A DNA stretch of 33,576 bases from a virus: the IMG/VR virus record IMGVR_UViG_3300024431_000020, positions 1 to 33,576 of that record. One strand, written 5' to 3'. The position numbers and the translations under genes were made by a program. The notes beneath the pieces are model-generated. The model was not told where the DNA came from. It saw only the letters and a list, made by a program, of their open reading frames with translations, and made no database searches. Each line of letters begins with the position of its first letter. Position 1 is the first letter of the stretch. Positions 7,321 to 13,837 of the stretch are shown piece by piece.

Positions 7321-7429
7321 GTGCAAGTACGGGGTGGAACTACACCCTGACTGGTGGCGTCCCCATTGGGATTATTGTGCAGGCTGTTGCCGAGATTTAC
7401 TGAAACGATTTGAGGAGATACTTACATGA
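7313..7429 (+). CDS. 38-aa cysteine-containing peptide
   Basis: This short ORF has a ribosome binding site (GGAGAG just upstream), starts 8 bases before the kinase stop and ends in an ATGA overlap with the exonuclease start, exactly the architecture of the neighbouring genes. It fills a gap that would otherwise be non-coding (7321-7425). The product has Cys4 and a CAGCC cluster (Cys22, Cys25, Cys26) plus several Trp and His residues, which could bind a metal. The C-terminal half (RDLLKRFEEIL) looks helical. I recognise no family. Confidence 0.6.
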   Translation: MSKCKYGVELHPDWWRPHWDYCAGCCRDLLKRFEEILT

Positions 7430-8193
7430 GTGAACGACGATACCACACCGAGCGGACGGCCCTGATTGACGCCGATCACCTTGCCTACCAGCAGGCGGCG
7501 GCGGCACATGCCAACCAAGACTCGGCACATGAGATGAATGAGCGTATTCAGGACCTGTTGGCGGCATACACCCGCCTCGCCTGTTGCACCAAGTTCATCA
7601 CCGTGTTCAGTTGCAGCCGGGAGGACAACTTCCGGCGTGGCATCTACGCACCGTACAAGACCAACCGCACCGCCGAGCCCCCAGCCATGTTGGATGCGGC
7701 TCGTCAGTTGCTGGCTGAAGCAGGCCCCACCATCACCCGCCCCAAGGTGGAGGCAGACGATGTGATGGGCATACTCCAGACCAACGGCAAGATCGCCCAC
7801 ACGGTGATCGTGTCGGTGGACAAGGACATGCGGTCCATCCCCGGTTTGCACCTCAACCCCACCAAGGACGACTTCCCGGTGCGGGTCACACTGGAGGAAG
7901 CGGACCACGCCTTCTATGTCCAGTGGCTCACTGGCGATCCCACTGATGGCTATCCCGGCATCAAGGGAGTAGGCAAGGTCAAGGCCGAGAAGATCATACG
8001 CTATGCTGAGAACGGCACGGAGCGAGCGATTCTTGAGGCGTACCGGAACGCGGGCAAGACCCCGTTCGAGGCCATGGAGCAGGCCGCGTGTGCCCGCATC
8101 CTGAGGGCAGAGGACTGGAGCGTCGAGGGAGGCCCCATCCTGTGGGAGCCGGGCATTGATGTCGCGGAGGTTTGGGAGGAAGAGGTGGTATGA
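7426..8193 (+). CDS. 5'-3' exonuclease, FEN family (T7 gp6-like)
   Basis: The 255-aa protein has the flap-endonuclease layout. Strand one carries ALIDADHLAY (Asp15, Asp17). EADDVMG and VSVDKDM supply further metal-binding Asp residues. A helix-3-turn-helix DNA-binding segment, DGYPGIKGVGKVKAEKII, lies near residues 170-187. Such enzymes remove RNA primers and degrade DNA from 5' ends, which in T7 also supports recombination, concatemer processing and host DNA breakdown. Length is close to other phage FEN exonucleases (T7 gp6 is 300 aa). The start overlaps the stop of the 38-aa gene, and the stop overlaps the next ATG. It closes the replication module. Confidence 0.92.
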   Translation: MSERRYHTERTALIDADHLAYQQAAAAHANQDSAHEMNERIQDLLAAYTRLACCTKFITVFSCSREDNFRRGIYAPYKTNRTAEPPAMLDAARQLLAEAGPTITRPKVEADDVMGILQTNGKIAHTVIVSVDKDMRSIPGLHLNPTKDDFPVRVTLEEADHAFYVQWLTGDPTDGYPGIKGVGKVKAEKIIRYAENGTERAILEAYRNAGKTPFEAMEQAACARILRAEDWSVEGGPILWEPGIDVAEVWEEEVV

Positions 8194-8759
8194 CCAATTT
8201 GGACGGAATATCGGGACTCTCCCGGAACACGCCCTCCACAGTGACCCTCACAGTCTACTTTCTAGGCCCAATAGCGGGCAAAACGCCCCTTTGGATACGT
8301 TTGGCCCGCCTCCGCTACTCCCACATCGCCTTCGCCATCGGTGGCAAGCTGTGGGACCAGCCGTTCAACGACTATTGCCATGTCTACGACGAAGCCGAGT
8401 GGTTGGTCGAGAAGAGGAAGACCGGAAACCGCTCATACGCGGCATTCACTGTTCGTGGTGAGTTGGACTGGAGTGTTGCGGAAGACGCGGTGAATGGACT
8501 AGCAGGAGTGAGGTCTATACCTCCCCTGATTGCCCTTCGATGGCTACACCTGTGGCCCCGCCCCGTGAGAAATTGTGTGACCCCTGTTCGGACCCTACTG
8601 AACATCATGGGTCACTTCACAGACGAGGAGACTTGCGATGGGATCTACAAATCCCTCCGATTCGCCGCCAAAGCCTGTTGTGTTGGCCTTTACGGACTGG
8701 ACCCCCGTGTCGTCCATGTTGCTGCGGGATCTCTCGGCCCTTATACAGGCACGAATTGA
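8190..8759 (+). CDS. putative permuted papain-fold (NlpC/P60-like) peptidase
   Basis: The 189-aa product has two segments that together resemble circularly permuted papain-like phage proteins: an early His in RLRYSHIAFAIGG (residues about 42-54) and a later Cys in RNCVTPVRTLLNIMG followed by DEETCDGIYKSL. In that fold the His and Cys would form the catalytic pair, cutting peptide or amide bonds, often in peptidoglycan. The motif match is from memory of such families and is not conclusive. The ATG at 8190 overlaps the exonuclease stop (ATGA); an in-frame start at 8172 is less likely. It lies just before the portal gene. No other peptidoglycan enzyme is obvious in the window, so it could be an endolysin or virion-associated. 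Confidence 0.4.
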   Translation: MTNLDGISGLSRNTPSTVTLTVYFLGPIAGKTPLWIRLARLRYSHIAFAIGGKLWDQPFNDYCHVYDEAEWLVEKRKTGNRSYAAFTVRGELDWSVAEDAVNGLAGVRSIPPLIALRWLHLWPRPVRNCVTPVRTLLNIMGHFTDEETCDGIYKSLRFAAKACCVGLYGLDPRVVHVAAGSLGPYTGTN

Positions 8760-8970
8760 GAACCTCCAGTCAGGCGTAGAATACAACATGGTCACCGCTG
8801 AGGTGGCCCTCGGTATAGTGGCCCGATCACAGGGCATGCGGGATGTACTCTCCATGCTGGTGAAGTGCCACGCCGTGCAGAACCCCCCACCCAAGGAAGA
8901 AGAAGATGGGCGAACTCAAAGCAGACGGCGAGCCGGTCGCTGGCGGTCTCCCTCTCCCTCACCCGGATGA
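8638..8970 (+). CDS. hypothetical protein, 110 aa
   Basis: A strong ribosome binding site (GAGGAGA about 8 bases before the ATG) and coverage of the gap 8760-8905 support this ORF, although its first 122 bases overlap the preceding gene and its last 65 overlap the next. The core (about residues 27-77, LLRDLSALIQARIENLQSG and onward) looks like a pair of amphipathic helices; the ends are Pro-rich and Arg/Ser-rich. The Arg/Ser-rich C-terminus is read in a frame where the next gene also codes, so it may not be conserved. No family is recognised. The position before the portal gene suggests a virion assembly or late role, which is only inference. Confidence 0.5.
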   Translation: MGSTNPSDSPPKPVVLAFTDWTPVSSMLLRDLSALIQARIENLQSGVEYNMVTAEVALGIVARSQGMRDVLSMLVKCHAVQNPPPKEEEDGRTQSRRRAGRWRSPSPSPG

Positions 8971-9223
8971 GGCAAAGATCAGGGCACAGAATGCCCGTCG
9001 AAAGTCTCGCCGGGCTCAGGCTGCATCGCTCGCCTTTCAGGTACAGCAGACAGAGGGCCAAGACCTCGACCGCTTCGGGGATACCCGTGTAGTGGGCGGG
9101 AGGTTCGAGAGCCTACAAGAGGTGCCGGATCGTGAACGCCCCGAAAGCACGGGCCTCGATCTGGACGACCTTATGCAGTTCCTCGGTCTCTTCAATTTTG
9201 ATCCCCGTGTGATAAAAAAGTAA
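8906..9223 (+). CDS. hypothetical protein, 105 aa
   Basis: This protein starts MGELKADGEPVAGGLPLPHP, has a basic Ala/Arg helix (residues about 22-45, EAKIRAQNARRKSRRAQAAS), and ends in a hydrophobic segment DLDDLMQFLGLFNFD with a basic tail. A purine-rich AAGGAAGAAGAAG lies directly upstream of the ATG. It ends 10 bases before the portal start, with the portal ribosome binding site inside its terminal codons. I do not recognise it. Genes at this place in T7-like phages (gp6.7-gp7.3) are often small virion or tail-assembly proteins, so a minor structural role is possible but unproven. Confidence 0.6.
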   Translation: MGELKADGEPVAGGLPLPHPDEAKIRAQNARRKSRRAQAASLAFQVQQTEGQDLDRFGDTRVVGGRFESLQEVPDRERPESTGLDLDDLMQFLGLFNFDPRVIKK

Positions 9224-9233
9224 AGGAGTAGCG

Positions 9234-10793
9234 ATGCCCGAACTGCCCATGAGTTTCAAGGATAGGTTCGACCACTTCGACCAACTCCGAAAGGAGGGGC
9301 TGGAGAGGAAACGTGAACACGCCATGTTGACGATGCCTTCTCTGCTCCCCCCGGAGGGACGGGCATCCAACACTGCACTTGATGTACCCTACAACTCGCT
9401 TTCAGCGGAGGGTATCAACAACCTTGCATCCCGCATCATGTCCGTGGTCTTCCCCCTCAACGGCCAGAGCGTCTTCGAGATCCTAGTCGAAGCACCGTTC
9501 AAGCCAGAGGGCAAAGACGACTCGGAGTTGGACGCGGTGTTCACCTCATTCGAGCAGAGTGTCATGGATACGCTCGCACCCACCAATATGCGGGCCTCGA
9601 TCAACCTTGCGTATCGTCACCTGATCGCCATTGGCGATGTGATGCTGCACATGGACGACAACTTCAACTTCAGACTCTTCCGAGCCGACCAATATGTGGT
9701 CCGCCGTAAGCATGAGGGAAGCTGGGAAGAGATCATCATTCGTGAGGCGGTGAATGCCGAGTGGCATCCAGAGTTGAAAGCCCTCCCCAAGGGGGATACC
9801 AACGCCACGGGCCTCAGGGAAGATGGTACGCAGGAGCAATGGGAGCCCCTGTACACTCAGATTATGAAGCACCCTGATGGCAGCGTGTGCGTAGAGCAGG
9901 AGTTCCGGGGCCACAAGGTGCCCGGCACAAAAGAGAAGCATCTGGTATCACCCTACATGCCCGCTCGCTGGTCATCCCTGATCGGTGAGTCATACGGCGT
10001 GTCTCTGGTGGAAGATATGTTCGGTGACATCCGAACGCTCGACTCCCTCAGTAAGGCACTGCTGGACGGCGTGATGCTCAACGCAGAGTACCGCTGGATT
10101 CTGAATCCCGGTGGCATGCTTGAGCTACAGGACTTCCTCGACTCCATCAACGGAGACACCCTCGCGGGTGGCAGGGAAGACCTCACCCCGATGTCCTTCC
10201 AGAACAACGCTCAGGTGGCCGCTGCCCAAGCCGCAGTCGCCCACCGCGAAGCCATCCTTGGTCGCCGCTTCCTGATGAACAGTGCCGTGCAGCCTACGGG
10301 TGATCGCGTCACGGCCCGTCAGGTTACGCTGCTGGCACAGGAACTGGAGCAGGCACTCGGCGGCATCCTGTCGCTGGCCTCTACGGAGCTACAGGAGCCC
10401 ATCATTCGTCGTGCCATGTTCATCATGGGTAAGCGAGGGTTGCTGGACAGCCGGATCATCGAACAGATCGATGAGCAAGGCGGATTCCTCAAGCTACGCC
10501 TCAGGGCGGGGCTGGAGATTCTCAACCGAGAGGCTGAGAAAGAGAACCTTGAACGAGCAATCGGTATCATGACGAACATGAGCGATGCAATGCTCGAAGG
10601 TGCGAATATGCACATCATTGGCCGCGACTGGTGGCAGGCACAGGGCCTCGACGCCAAGGGCCGGTGGAAGACCGACGAGGAAATGGAGCAGGCGAGGCAG
10701 CAACGTCAGCAGGCAGCCCAGCAGCAGCAAGTCATGCAAGCTGGTCTACAGGCGGGTGTTGCTCAAGCCTCCGAACAAGGAGATAGTCAGTGA
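9234..10793 (+). CDS. portal / head-tail connector protein (T7 gp8-like)
   Basis: The 519-aa product matches T7 gp8 in size (536 aa), place and sequence style: an N-terminal DVPYNSLSAEGINNLASRI and VVFPLNGQSVFEI, a middle SPYMPARWSSLIGESYGVSL, and a late RVTARQVTLLAQELEQALGG. A Gln-rich C-terminal tail follows. Twelve copies form the ring at the capsid vertex through which DNA is packaged and ejected; it binds the terminase, scaffold and tail tube. AAAGGAG precedes the ATG at 9234 by a good spacing. The stop overlaps the GTG of the scaffold gene. Confidence 0.93.
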   Translation: MPELPMSFKDRFDHFDQLRKEGLERKREHAMLTMPSLLPPEGRASNTALDVPYNSLSAEGINNLASRIMSVVFPLNGQSVFEILVEAPFKPEGKDDSELDAVFTSFEQSVMDTLAPTNMRASINLAYRHLIAIGDVMLHMDDNFNFRLFRADQYVVRRKHEGSWEEIIIREAVNAEWHPELKALPKGDTNATGLREDGTQEQWEPLYTQIMKHPDGSVCVEQEFRGHKVPGTKEKHLVSPYMPARWSSLIGESYGVSLVEDMFGDIRTLDSLSKALLDGVMLNAEYRWILNPGGMLELQDFLDSINGDTLAGGREDLTPMSFQNNAQVAAAQAAVAHREAILGRRFLMNSAVQPTGDRVTARQVTLLAQELEQALGGILSLASTELQEPIIRRAMFIMGKRGLLDSRIIEQIDEQGGFLKLRLRAGLEILNREAEKENLERAIGIMTNMSDAMLEGANMHIIGRDWWQAQGLDAKGRWKTDEEMEQARQQRQQAAQQQQVMQAGLQAGVAQASEQGDSQ

Positions 10794-11701
10794 CTCAACT
10801 TCCCACGGGCACACCGCCCGTCGAGCCCGTTGCACCCGTAGAGCCCACGCCGGGCAGTGCGGAGTACAACGCTCAAGTCGCCATGACGGCACAGCACAAC
10901 ATCCCCGCCAAGTTCCGCAAGCCGGATGGCACGGTGGATGAAGCCCTGCTGCTGGCGTCATACAAGCAGCTTGAGCAGTTGCAGCGAGGAGTAACCCCGG
11001 ACCCTACGGCGGGGGTTCCAACCCCTTCCCCACAGGAAGTGTTGAATGGTACGGCTGGGAACTCAGCAAGCCCCGCTTCTACTACGTCGCCAGCCCCATC
11101 GACTTCCGGTACAGTTGAAGAGATCCTCTCACAGGAGAAGGCCCCTGAATCGGTTATCAACTGGGGTGCTGTCCGCTCTGGTACGGCTACCGAGTCGGAT
11201 GTCGCTGCCATTCAGAAGCTGGGCGTACCCGATGACTTCATCAAGCAGTTCACCGCAGACCGACAGGCCGCGAAAACCGCTGCTATCAAGGAAGTCGCGG
11301 AGTCCATCGGTGGTGAGGAGAATCTCAAGGCCACTCTAACGTGGGCACAAAAAACTCTGAGCGAGTCAGCGTGGAACGATCTTCGCAAGGCTGTCTCAGA
11401 GGGTACACAGAGCAAGACGCTGTTGATTGGGCTGCATGCCCAGTATGTGGCCTCACAGCCCAAGGAGTCGAGCCTTGTAGTTCCTGCCGAAGGTGGACTG
11501 GGCATAGGCACCTCCGTTCCGCAACCTTATGCCTCCAAGAAGGAGATGTTTGCGGACATGGGTGAACTTGATTCGTCGGGCAAGGAAATCTACTCCTACA
11601 GCCCGGTGAAGCAGAAGGATGTTGCCTTCCGCATCTTCATCACCAATGGTGGAAACCCCGACAACTTCGAGAGCCTGTACAAACCGGCCACTGACTATTG
11701 A
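10790..11701 (+). CDS. capsid assembly / scaffolding protein (T7 gp9-like)
   Basis: The 303-aa protein sits between portal and capsid genes, as T7 gp9 does (307 aa). The N-terminal 110 residues are Pro/Thr/Ser-rich and low in complexity. A helical, charged middle follows (VPDDFIKQFTADRQAAKTAA through about residue 225), and then a short C-terminal part containing KKEMFADMGELDSSGKEIYS, where the capsid-binding region would be expected. Scaffold guides procapsid assembly and leaves before or during packaging. Start is GTG at 10790, with AAGGAG at 10777-10782 and overlap with the portal stop; there is no nearby ATG. Confidence 0.85.
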   Translation: MTQLPTGTPPVEPVAPVEPTPGSAEYNAQVAMTAQHNIPAKFRKPDGTVDEALLLASYKQLEQLQRGVTPDPTAGVPTPSPQEVLNGTAGNSASPASTTSPAPSTSGTVEEILSQEKAPESVINWGAVRSGTATESDVAAIQKLGVPDDFIKQFTADRQAAKTAAIKEVAESIGGEENLKATLTWAQKTLSESAWNDLRKAVSEGTQSKTLLIGLHAQYVASQPKESSLVVPAEGGLGIGTSVPQPYASKKEMFADMGELDSSGKEIYSYSPVKQKDVAFRIFITNGGNPDNFESLYKPATDY

Positions 11702-11824
11702 TCAAACGGGTGGCAGAGGTGGGTAGCTCCCATCTATGAGCCGGTACTACGCTGAGGTTCGCCCCTCGGCTGCTCCTGCCGCCCTATTTATCTTGGCTAG
11801 ACGACGACGACGACGCCACCCCGT

Positions 11825-11849
11825 CCCCACCCTTATCAAGAGCGTGGGG
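11825..11849 (+). terminator. GC stem-loop, weak terminator or RNA processing hairpin
   Basis: CCCCAC at 11825-11830 pairs with GTGGGG at 11844-11849, and CTT/AAG can pair inside the loop. It is followed by GCTTTGTTC, which is a poor U-tract. It may attenuate transcription from the portal-scaffold operon, or be an RNase III-type hairpin upstream of the capsid message. Confidence 0.3.
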
Positions 11850-11973
11850 GCTTTGTTCAAGACGACTTCCCCTCCGGGTCAGTGTAGACGCATGCTTCGG
11901 GCCACCTCAGGTAACGCCAAAGCTGCATCCTCTACCTCACTCGCTGACAGGCCCGTTAGGCCCACCCCGTGGT

Positions 11974-12000
11974 GGCACAACCTAGAGAGCGGCACAACCT
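11974..12000 (+). repeat. 10-base direct repeat GGCACAACCT upstream of capsid gene
   Basis: GGCACAACCT occurs at 11974-11983 and again at 11991-12000, a 17-base period, ending 60 bases before the capsid ATG. It could be a protein-binding site or part of a phage promoter; no other copy was noticed. Confidence 0.45.
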
Positions 12001-12059
12001 GAATGGGACACCAGAATCATTTACGTTTACCAACCATAAGCAGAAGGAGGCTACCCAAA

Positions 12060-13133
12060 ATGGCTAGTCCCTCACTTCCGATTCGCTTTGGTTCCAACAC
12101 CGCTCTCACTTCGCCCGCGTTCGATGACCTGTATCTCCCCATTTTCGGTGGAGAGGTCCTCAAGCGTTACAACGAGTTTCTCGGCATCACTTCTAAGATG
12201 AAGCGTCGGGATATCACCGTTGGCAACACCGCTCGCTTCCCGCGACTCGGTGGCATGACGGCTGAGCGACATGCTGTTGGTACTAAACTGCTGGGCCTCG
12301 ACGCCGAGCAGACCGAAGTGACCATCACGCTCGATGAGCGTCCGCTGGTCTCTCACTTCCGCCTCGATGACATCGACCAAGCTATGTCGCACTTCGAGGT
12401 CCGATCCGAGTACGCGATGCAGGCCGCACAGGCCCTCGCTGAAGCTCAGGATCAGTTCTCCCTGCGGCTGGCGATCAACGCCTCCCGTGAGACCCCGACC
12501 ACCGTGTACGGTGGCTCAGGTTCCAACTTCCCCGGTGGTGGCATCGACGGCAACGGACTCGCTGCGGTCGGCACACTGTGGGCGGCTGGTGTAGAGCCCT
12601 CTGTGGCACAGGTATTGGTATTCCTCGGCCTGCTCGATGACATCTCAATTCGGTTCGACCAGTTGCGTGTCCTCAAGCCGAGCCGTTGGGTTGCCGTGGA
12701 CGTTCCGGCGTTCCACCGCATCCGCGACATTGGCTTCCCGAAGAATCCCACGGACCTCAATAACGCCCTTCTGCCGCTGTTCAGTGGCGACGGACGGCAT
12801 GGTCCGACGACCACGCAGAGCGTTCTCATGCCCGGCGATACGTTCGCCTCAACGATTGCCTACAACGGCTTCACCATCTTCCCCTCCAACATTTGCTCGA
12901 CCGTCTTCGGACAGGATCTGTCCTCGGACGACGAGGCCAAGTATCAGGGTGACTTCACCGCCACCCGTGCGATGGTGTGGCAGGAAGAGGCGGTCGGAGT
13001 GGCTGTCAAGATGGATGTCAACAGCGAAGCTGAGCGAGACATCTCGCGTCAGGACTGGCTGTTCGTTACGAAGATGCTCTCCGGTGGTGGGACGATCCGT
13101 CCCGAAGCTGCCGTTGAGATCATTGACGACTAA
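12060..13133 (+). CDS. major capsid protein (T7 gp10-like)
   Basis: The 357-aa product follows the scaffold gene and matches T7 gp10A in length (345 aa). It shows the usual podovirus capsid pattern: an N-terminal region with FDDLYLPIFGGEVLKRYNEF, then RFPRLGGMTAERHAVGTKLLG, a DERPLVSHFRLDDIDQAMSH segment, and a basic-hydrophobic core with RWVAVDVPAFHRIRD. It should adopt the HK97 fold and form the icosahedral shell. The ATG at 12060 has AAGGAGG at 12044-12050 (9-base spacer). An in-frame ATG at 12003 has no such site and would add a basic stretch unlike capsid proteins. I see no clear slippery site for a gp10B-like frameshift at its end. Confidence 0.92.
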   Translation: MASPSLPIRFGSNTALTSPAFDDLYLPIFGGEVLKRYNEFLGITSKMKRRDITVGNTARFPRLGGMTAERHAVGTKLLGLDAEQTEVTITLDERPLVSHFRLDDIDQAMSHFEVRSEYAMQAAQALAEAQDQFSLRLAINASRETPTTVYGGSGSNFPGGGIDGNGLAAVGTLWAAGVEPSVAQVLVFLGLLDDISIRFDQLRVLKPSRWVAVDVPAFHRIRDIGFPKNPTDLNNALLPLFSGDGRHGPTTTQSVLMPGDTFASTIAYNGFTIFPSNICSTVFGQDLSSDDEAKYQGDFTATRAMVWQEEAVGVAVKMDVNSEAERDISRQDWLFVTKMLSGGGTIRPEAAVEIIDD

Positions 13134-13162
13134 ATCCAAAATCAACTGAAAGGAGCCATTCA

Positions 13163-13765
13163 ATGGCTGTTCAGAATACTCGGTTCACGCCCCAGCGGCG
13201 TGGACCCTCCCTTCAGGACGGGGCAGGCGGAACAAGTGACCGGGCTAGAGCCCGTGAGCGTGATCCGGTTCTCCGCAATGTTGGGGCACTCACGGAAATG
13301 ATTCGCCTGCTTCCGGGTGGGGCCGATGTTTCCGGGGGTGATGCCCATGTGTATGACTTTGGCGGCTGCGACAAGATGTCGGTGGGCCGCTATCGTTTGA
13401 CTCGACAGACTGCGGCCTCCACAACTGCCGAGCCTCTCAGCGACTACACGCACTGTGAGTTCGATATTATCGAGGTTACGGCGGGTGTCTTCACGGCCAC
13501 CGTCACGCTGACCATCGATGATAACGATCCCGACATCGTGTCGGCACAGACCAACGGAACCATCCTCACGGCAGTGGACCCCGATATCGCGGGAGCGACT
13601 TCGGATACACGGGCCACGGTGTTCGTTGCGGATGCCGCTGCGGTTACGGAACTCGCTGCGGCTGGTGTCGAAAGTGGATCTGCGGTGATTGCTGTTGGCG
13701 ATCTCGTCCTTATGGACGCGGAAGAGGCCAGCAACCATGTGTTCACCATGCGGCGTCTGAGCTAA
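13163..13765 (+). CDS. hypothetical protein, 200 aa, probable virion component
   Basis: A good ribosome binding site (AAAGGAG) precedes the ATG, 29 bases after the capsid gene. The N-terminal 45 residues are Arg-rich and likely flexible. The rest alternates short hydrophobic and Thr/Val/Asp segments (TATVTLTIDDNDPDIVSAQT and beyond), suggesting a beta-rich domain. No T7 gene occupies this position. Being co-transcribed with the capsid gene and upstream of a strong terminator, it is probably made in quantity; a capsid decoration or head-stabilising role is a guess from position. Confidence 0.65.
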   Translation: MAVQNTRFTPQRRGPSLQDGAGGTSDRARARERDPVLRNVGALTEMIRLLPGGADVSGGDAHVYDFGGCDKMSVGRYRLTRQTAASTTAEPLSDYTHCEFDIIEVTAGVFTATVTLTIDDNDPDIVSAQTNGTILTAVDPDIAGATSDTRATVFVADAAAVTELAAAGVESGSAVIAVGDLVLMDAEEASNHVFTMRRLS

Positions 13766-13790
13766 GACAGACTCTCCTCTCTCACTCGTC

Positions 13791-13824
13791 CCCCTTGGGT
13801 CTTCGGACTCAAGGGGATTTTTTT
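13791..13824 (+). terminator. strong intrinsic terminator with UUCG tetraloop
   Basis: An 11-bp stem (CCCCTTGGGTC at 13791-13801, GACTCAAGGGG at 13806-13816, one G-U pair) is closed by C-UUCG-G, the most stable tetraloop, and followed by A and seven T residues. It lies 25 bases after the stop of the gene following the capsid gene, matching the T7 Tphi terminator just downstream of gene 10. It would limit tail gene transcription relative to capsid. Confidence 0.93.
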
Positions 13825-13837
13825 CGTTAGGAACGCC

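Larger units (their letters stand above)
11702..12059 (+). other. 358-base non-coding gap between scaffold and capsid genes
   Basis: This is the largest internal gap in a window where most genes overlap. It holds a (GAC)5 run at 11800-11814, a GC stem-loop at 11825-11849 and a 10-base direct repeat at 11974-12000. An 88-codon ORF (11736-12002) crosses it but lacks a close ribosome binding site and looks non-protein-like. In T7 the matching place carries the strong phi10 promoter and RNA processing sites that boost capsid expression, so a promoter or processing element is likely. I could not identify a convincing sigma70 or T7-type promoter by eye. Confidence 0.6.

Noticed and set aside
11736-12002. 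88-codon ORF in the scaffold-capsid gap
   Set aside because: No properly spaced ribosome binding site, and composition dominated by an Arg run from the (GAC)5 repeat. It ends just before the true capsid ribosome binding site. Kept only as a remote possibility.
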